Of a stretch of 64,000 nucleotides of DNA, positions 62,801 through 64,000 are shown one piece after another (the first letter of the stretch is position 1; each line of letters begins with the position of its first letter). Source of the stretch: Clostridia bacterium. GTDB lineage: Bacteria; Bacillota; Clostridia; Lachnospirales; Anaerotignaceae. The stretch covers positions 62,001-126,000 of the forward strand of contig CAJTDC010000003.1 of NCBI GenBank assembly GCA_910575055.1. The letters are read 5' to 3'. Under the pieces are notes generated by a model. It was not told the origin of the DNA. It did not search any database and was given only the letters and a program-made list of their open reading frames with translations. Both the position numbers and the translations under genes were made by a program.

Positions 62801-63770
62801 CAAAGCTGGTAAATTAGATGCTAAAGAACATGGTGTAACAGCTGAAGTTGCAGAGGCTTATAACAATGCATTTGCAGGATATGATCCATTTAAAGATTTC
62901 TTTGACAGAGATTATACCCAGAAAGATACAGATGCAGATGGTAAAGAGATAACATATAGTTCTGGCTTGAATGATTTAGTTAGAAGTGCTACAATGCTTC
63001 AATTTACTATTCCTGTACCTGTTGGTGCAACACAAGCAACAATTAAACAAATCTCTCCATTGATGGAAGCATACCAAAAGGACCCTAGACACGAAAAAGC
63101 TCCAGATGGAACATGGTTTAAAGAAACTACTAAAACTAGTGATCTATCAGGTTCATTTAATTTAGCTATATTGGCTTCTCCTCAATGGAAAACTGGTGAT
63201 AGTGTAATAGAAGTGACATTTACAGTTGATGGAAAAGAACAAAAAGTAACATATATAGTAGATACAACAGGTTTAAAAACTGAAAAATATACTCCGGTAC
63301 AAACACCTACACAACCTGCTACACTAGAAACTTCTAAAACACAAACTCCTGCTACACCAAATACTCCATCATCAGAACAACCAAGTGCTCCATCTAATAC
63401 AGTTGTGCCACCTGTAGAAGAAGAACCTAAAGAACCAGAAGAAAATGTAACTCCTCCAGAAGGTGGAGAAAACAAAGAAGAAAATACAACTCCTCCAGAA
63501 GGTGGAGAAAACAAAGAAGAAAATACAACTCCTCCAGAGGATGGAGAAAACAAAGAAGAAAATACAACTCCTCCAGAGGATGGAGAAAACAAAGAAGAAA
63601 ATACAACTCCTCCAGAAGGTGAAGAAAACAAAGAAGAAAATATAACTACTTCAGAAGGTGGAGAAAACAAAGAAGACAATAAAGAAACTGACACAGAAAA
63701 AGATACAGATAATGAACAAGAAAAAACACAAGTAATGCCTGGAAATACAGAGACACCAGGTGCTGAATAA
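59826..63770 (+). CDS. SLH-domain surface protein 2 (S-layer-like)
   Basis: A secreted protein of 1,314 residues. Signal peptide (MKRYQAVAFLLSTAMTVGSVAP...), three SLH repeats (about 30-200; TRAE motifs, one TRMQ), a Gly/Ser linker (GGGGGHKTSSGGS), one BIG2 Ig-like domain (about 257-340), a Pro-Thr linker, four related modules of about 200 residues (starting near 363, 578, 781 and 959, each ending in a Y-I-strand such as YTIKSDNV or YIVDTTGL), and a Pro/Glu-rich tail. It binds the wall by SLH and is a candidate abundant S-layer protein. ATG at 59826 after GGAGGAGG; an in-frame ATG at 59793 lacks one. Confidence 0.9.
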   Translation: MKRYQAVAFLLSTAMTVGSVAPVFGASSDILGHWAEFTISKWQNEGRVGGYEDGTFKPDKSISRAEFVRFLNSAVATPDGGSVSFSDVSMNDWFYNDVAKAVANGIASGFEDNTFRPGETVTRMQAAVFICNALKLTPNEAGAAALTDAASIPAWAKGAVGAVVSKGFMSGYPDGSFGGSKGMTRAEAVSTLDRVLGNGISSNANAPKGEVDTSNRDKEENNNNKEEEKNTGNMVWTSGGGGGHKTSSGGSTNKTVSVKSVELDKTTLELKEGESQQLVATITPSNATNKDVTWTSSDETIATVDENGNVTAVKAGEATITVTTANRNRKATCAVTVTAQEKPEPKPEPTPTPTPTPTPAPEVKLTPGSNISGLTMTKTETTDAATKTKNVVIELAGKNLTPGVTDEITEAGATFVFPNGIEGADWFNTYAPDSFKDEFTLVTLQIPLEADENGSFKLKQTNPALKDVFLQSGNVNSNNASNWDPSIIQEGTGDTATGTKTTTRDISYFKGEKVYNYIFMVEKGQDVEIDIDWYAGDKSTQSTATPTSKTKYTIKSDNVTFETVSEEQKAADAAKAVVLTQGGNKQGLQIVSKTAKAGSTAVVNMTLGGAVQMGALTEKDGNRADEINGLFGNADWLANNASDYAKTQGYFVMTLDVPVPDGYTENYASVQTNKALYDFYMDGKTPPDNFTSKTDKTTGKTVGIKTSTDSDKNGFEPLVGDGNRKVLPFAFIAIKGEPVTLEFTFKNSNNAEKKVKYIIDTTGVTVEGTEVGGDVDEQPKVIGAESAEGLPTPKVEQVEGKSETTITYEATDKEVTGGTEKADTTSFAAMFGADAQEAIGASYEGQQLVLTTIDVPVSHLGDISTYSLRTSTTVTMKQTNAALKDIAQYLSEDEGTIKDNVWTKQLATDGDTLKVPVLVKPGSDVTLEFSTGEGETAKSSTYTIKMPNVNVVAPRGDAAVPKGEIIKGLNVGLEKGKAGDEYTLKVSSENAIKAGKLDAKEHGVTAEVAEAYNNAFAGYDPFKDFFDRDYTQKDTDADGKEITYSSGLNDLVRSATMLQFTIPVPVGATQATIKQISPLMEAYQKDPRHEKAPDGTWFKETTKTSDLSGSFNLAILASPQWKTGDSVIEVTFTVDGKEQKVTYIVDTTGLKTEKYTPVQTPTQPATLETSKTQTPATPNTPSSEQPSAPSNTVVPPVEEEPKEPEENVTPPEGGENKEENTTPPEGGENKEENTTPPEDGENKEENTTPPEDGENKEENTTPPEGEENKEENITTSEGGENKEDNKETDTEKDTDNEQEKTQVMPGNTETPGAE
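63450..63682 (+). repeat. Tandem 39-bp coding repeats (TPPEGGENKEENT units)
   Basis: About six copies of a 13-residue unit, TPPEGGENKEENT with G/D and G/E variation, in the C-terminal tail of SLH protein 2. Copies are nearly identical in DNA, so copy number may vary by slippage or recombination. Confidence 0.85.
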
Positions 63771-63838
63771 TTAAGGTTAGTGATTGCAAGGGACAGCAAT
63801 TTCTAAATATATAGTGTTGTTTATAAAAAAGATTGTAG

Positions 63839-63865
63839 AGGGCAGATATTTGTCAAATCTGCCCT
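63839..63865 (+). terminator. Hairpin downstream of SLH protein 2
   Basis: AGGGCAGAT / ATCTGCCCT with an AT-rich loop, about 70 nt past the stop; the T-tract is weak. No gene is seen from here to the window end. Confidence 0.5.
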
Positions 63866-64000
63866 GCTGGCAATCGTAATTTTTAAAAAATTTGCTTTTG
63901 TTATAGGTATTTGCCGTGCTTGTGACTTTAGCTTTGTAAATAATTCTGAAATCAAAAAATAGCTTGATACTTTTTTATTTTGATTTAGAGGGGTATGCCT

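Noticed and set aside
63450-63682. CRISPR-like array
   Set aside because: The 39-bp repeats are contiguous, in frame and encode a Pro/Glu-rich protein tail; there are no spacers and no cas genes.
63182-63799. Minus-strand reading frame of 205 codons opposite SLH protein 2
   Set aside because: It is the antisense of the repetitive coding tail, has low-complexity Ser/Gly content and no ribosome site.

Overview
The window is AT-rich (roughly 30% GC by eye), gene-dense DNA from a low-GC, anaerobic Gram-positive bacterium of the class Clostridia, most likely a Lachnospiraceae-like gut organism. This rests on strong AGGAGG ribosome sites, a BofA-type sporulation protein, two proteins with S-layer homology (SLH) domains, glutamine synthetases of types I and III with an ANTAR antiterminator, a sorbitol PTS operon, FeoA/FeoB, a fermentative D-lactate dehydrogenase, and a short-chain dehydrogenase resembling clostridial bile-acid 7-alpha-hydroxysteroid dehydrogenases. 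Species cannot be fixed from sequence alone. No rRNA, CRISPR array or complete prophage is present; one tRNA-Ser(GCU) is.

Layout. 0-2.5 kb: end of an unknown gene, bofA, a rhomboid protease behind an attenuator-like leader, and a family-4-like uracil-DNA glycosylase preceded by three DnaA-box-like sequences. 2.5-5.5 kb: zinc/cadmium efflux ATPase and its CzrA-like ArsR repressor with two operators. 5.5-11.1 kb: lipase-like hydrolase, a secreted SGNH hydrolase with a phage-tail-like N-terminus, a DUF4097 protein and a GT2-TPR glycosyltransferase. 11.2-15.8 kb: M19 dipeptidase plus DUF819 membrane protein, divergent from a PurF-like protein lacking its nucleophilic cysteine, with an XRE-cupin regulator alongside. 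16.1-21.8 kb: tRNA-Ser and the six-gene sorbitol operon. 22.4-25.4 kb: SLH protein 1. 25.5-30.4 kb: ECF sigma/anti-sigma pair, HSDH-like dehydrogenase, thioredoxin, and a GntR-controlled ABC exporter. 30.8-40.7 kb: glmU-prs, D-LDH, an ArsC/Spx-like protein, a second D-hydroxyacid dehydrogenase, small hydrolases, YibQ-like deacetylase, cyclophilin lipoprotein and YbjQ. 40.7-45 kb: glnA plus ANTAR gene, divergent from glnN, whose leader carries an antitermination element. 45-49.5 kb: DUF512 radical SAM protein, der, plsY, gpsA. 49.5-57.5 kb: DUF815 ATPase, DnaC-like and DnaD-like primosome proteins, feoA with a truncated feoB, a HAD phosphatase, and a MoxR/VWA pair. 57.7-63.8 kb: a lone large serine recombinase and a 1,314-residue SLH protein whose promoter is embedded in a 35-bp perfect inverted repeat.

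Where the genes work together: sorbitol enters and is phosphorylated by SrlA/E/B and oxidised by SrlD under GutR/GutM control; ArsR controls the metal ATPase; the ANTAR protein probably releases a terminator in the glnN leader; the GntR protein probably represses its own ABC operon through a 13-bp inverted repeat. The most notable items are the PurF paralogue without a nucleophile, the glnN leader with an ANTAR-type hexaloop, the phage-tail/SGNH chimera, the truncated feoB, the HSDH candidate, the paired palindromes around the DUF819 promoter, and the palindrome over the SLH-protein-2 promoter.
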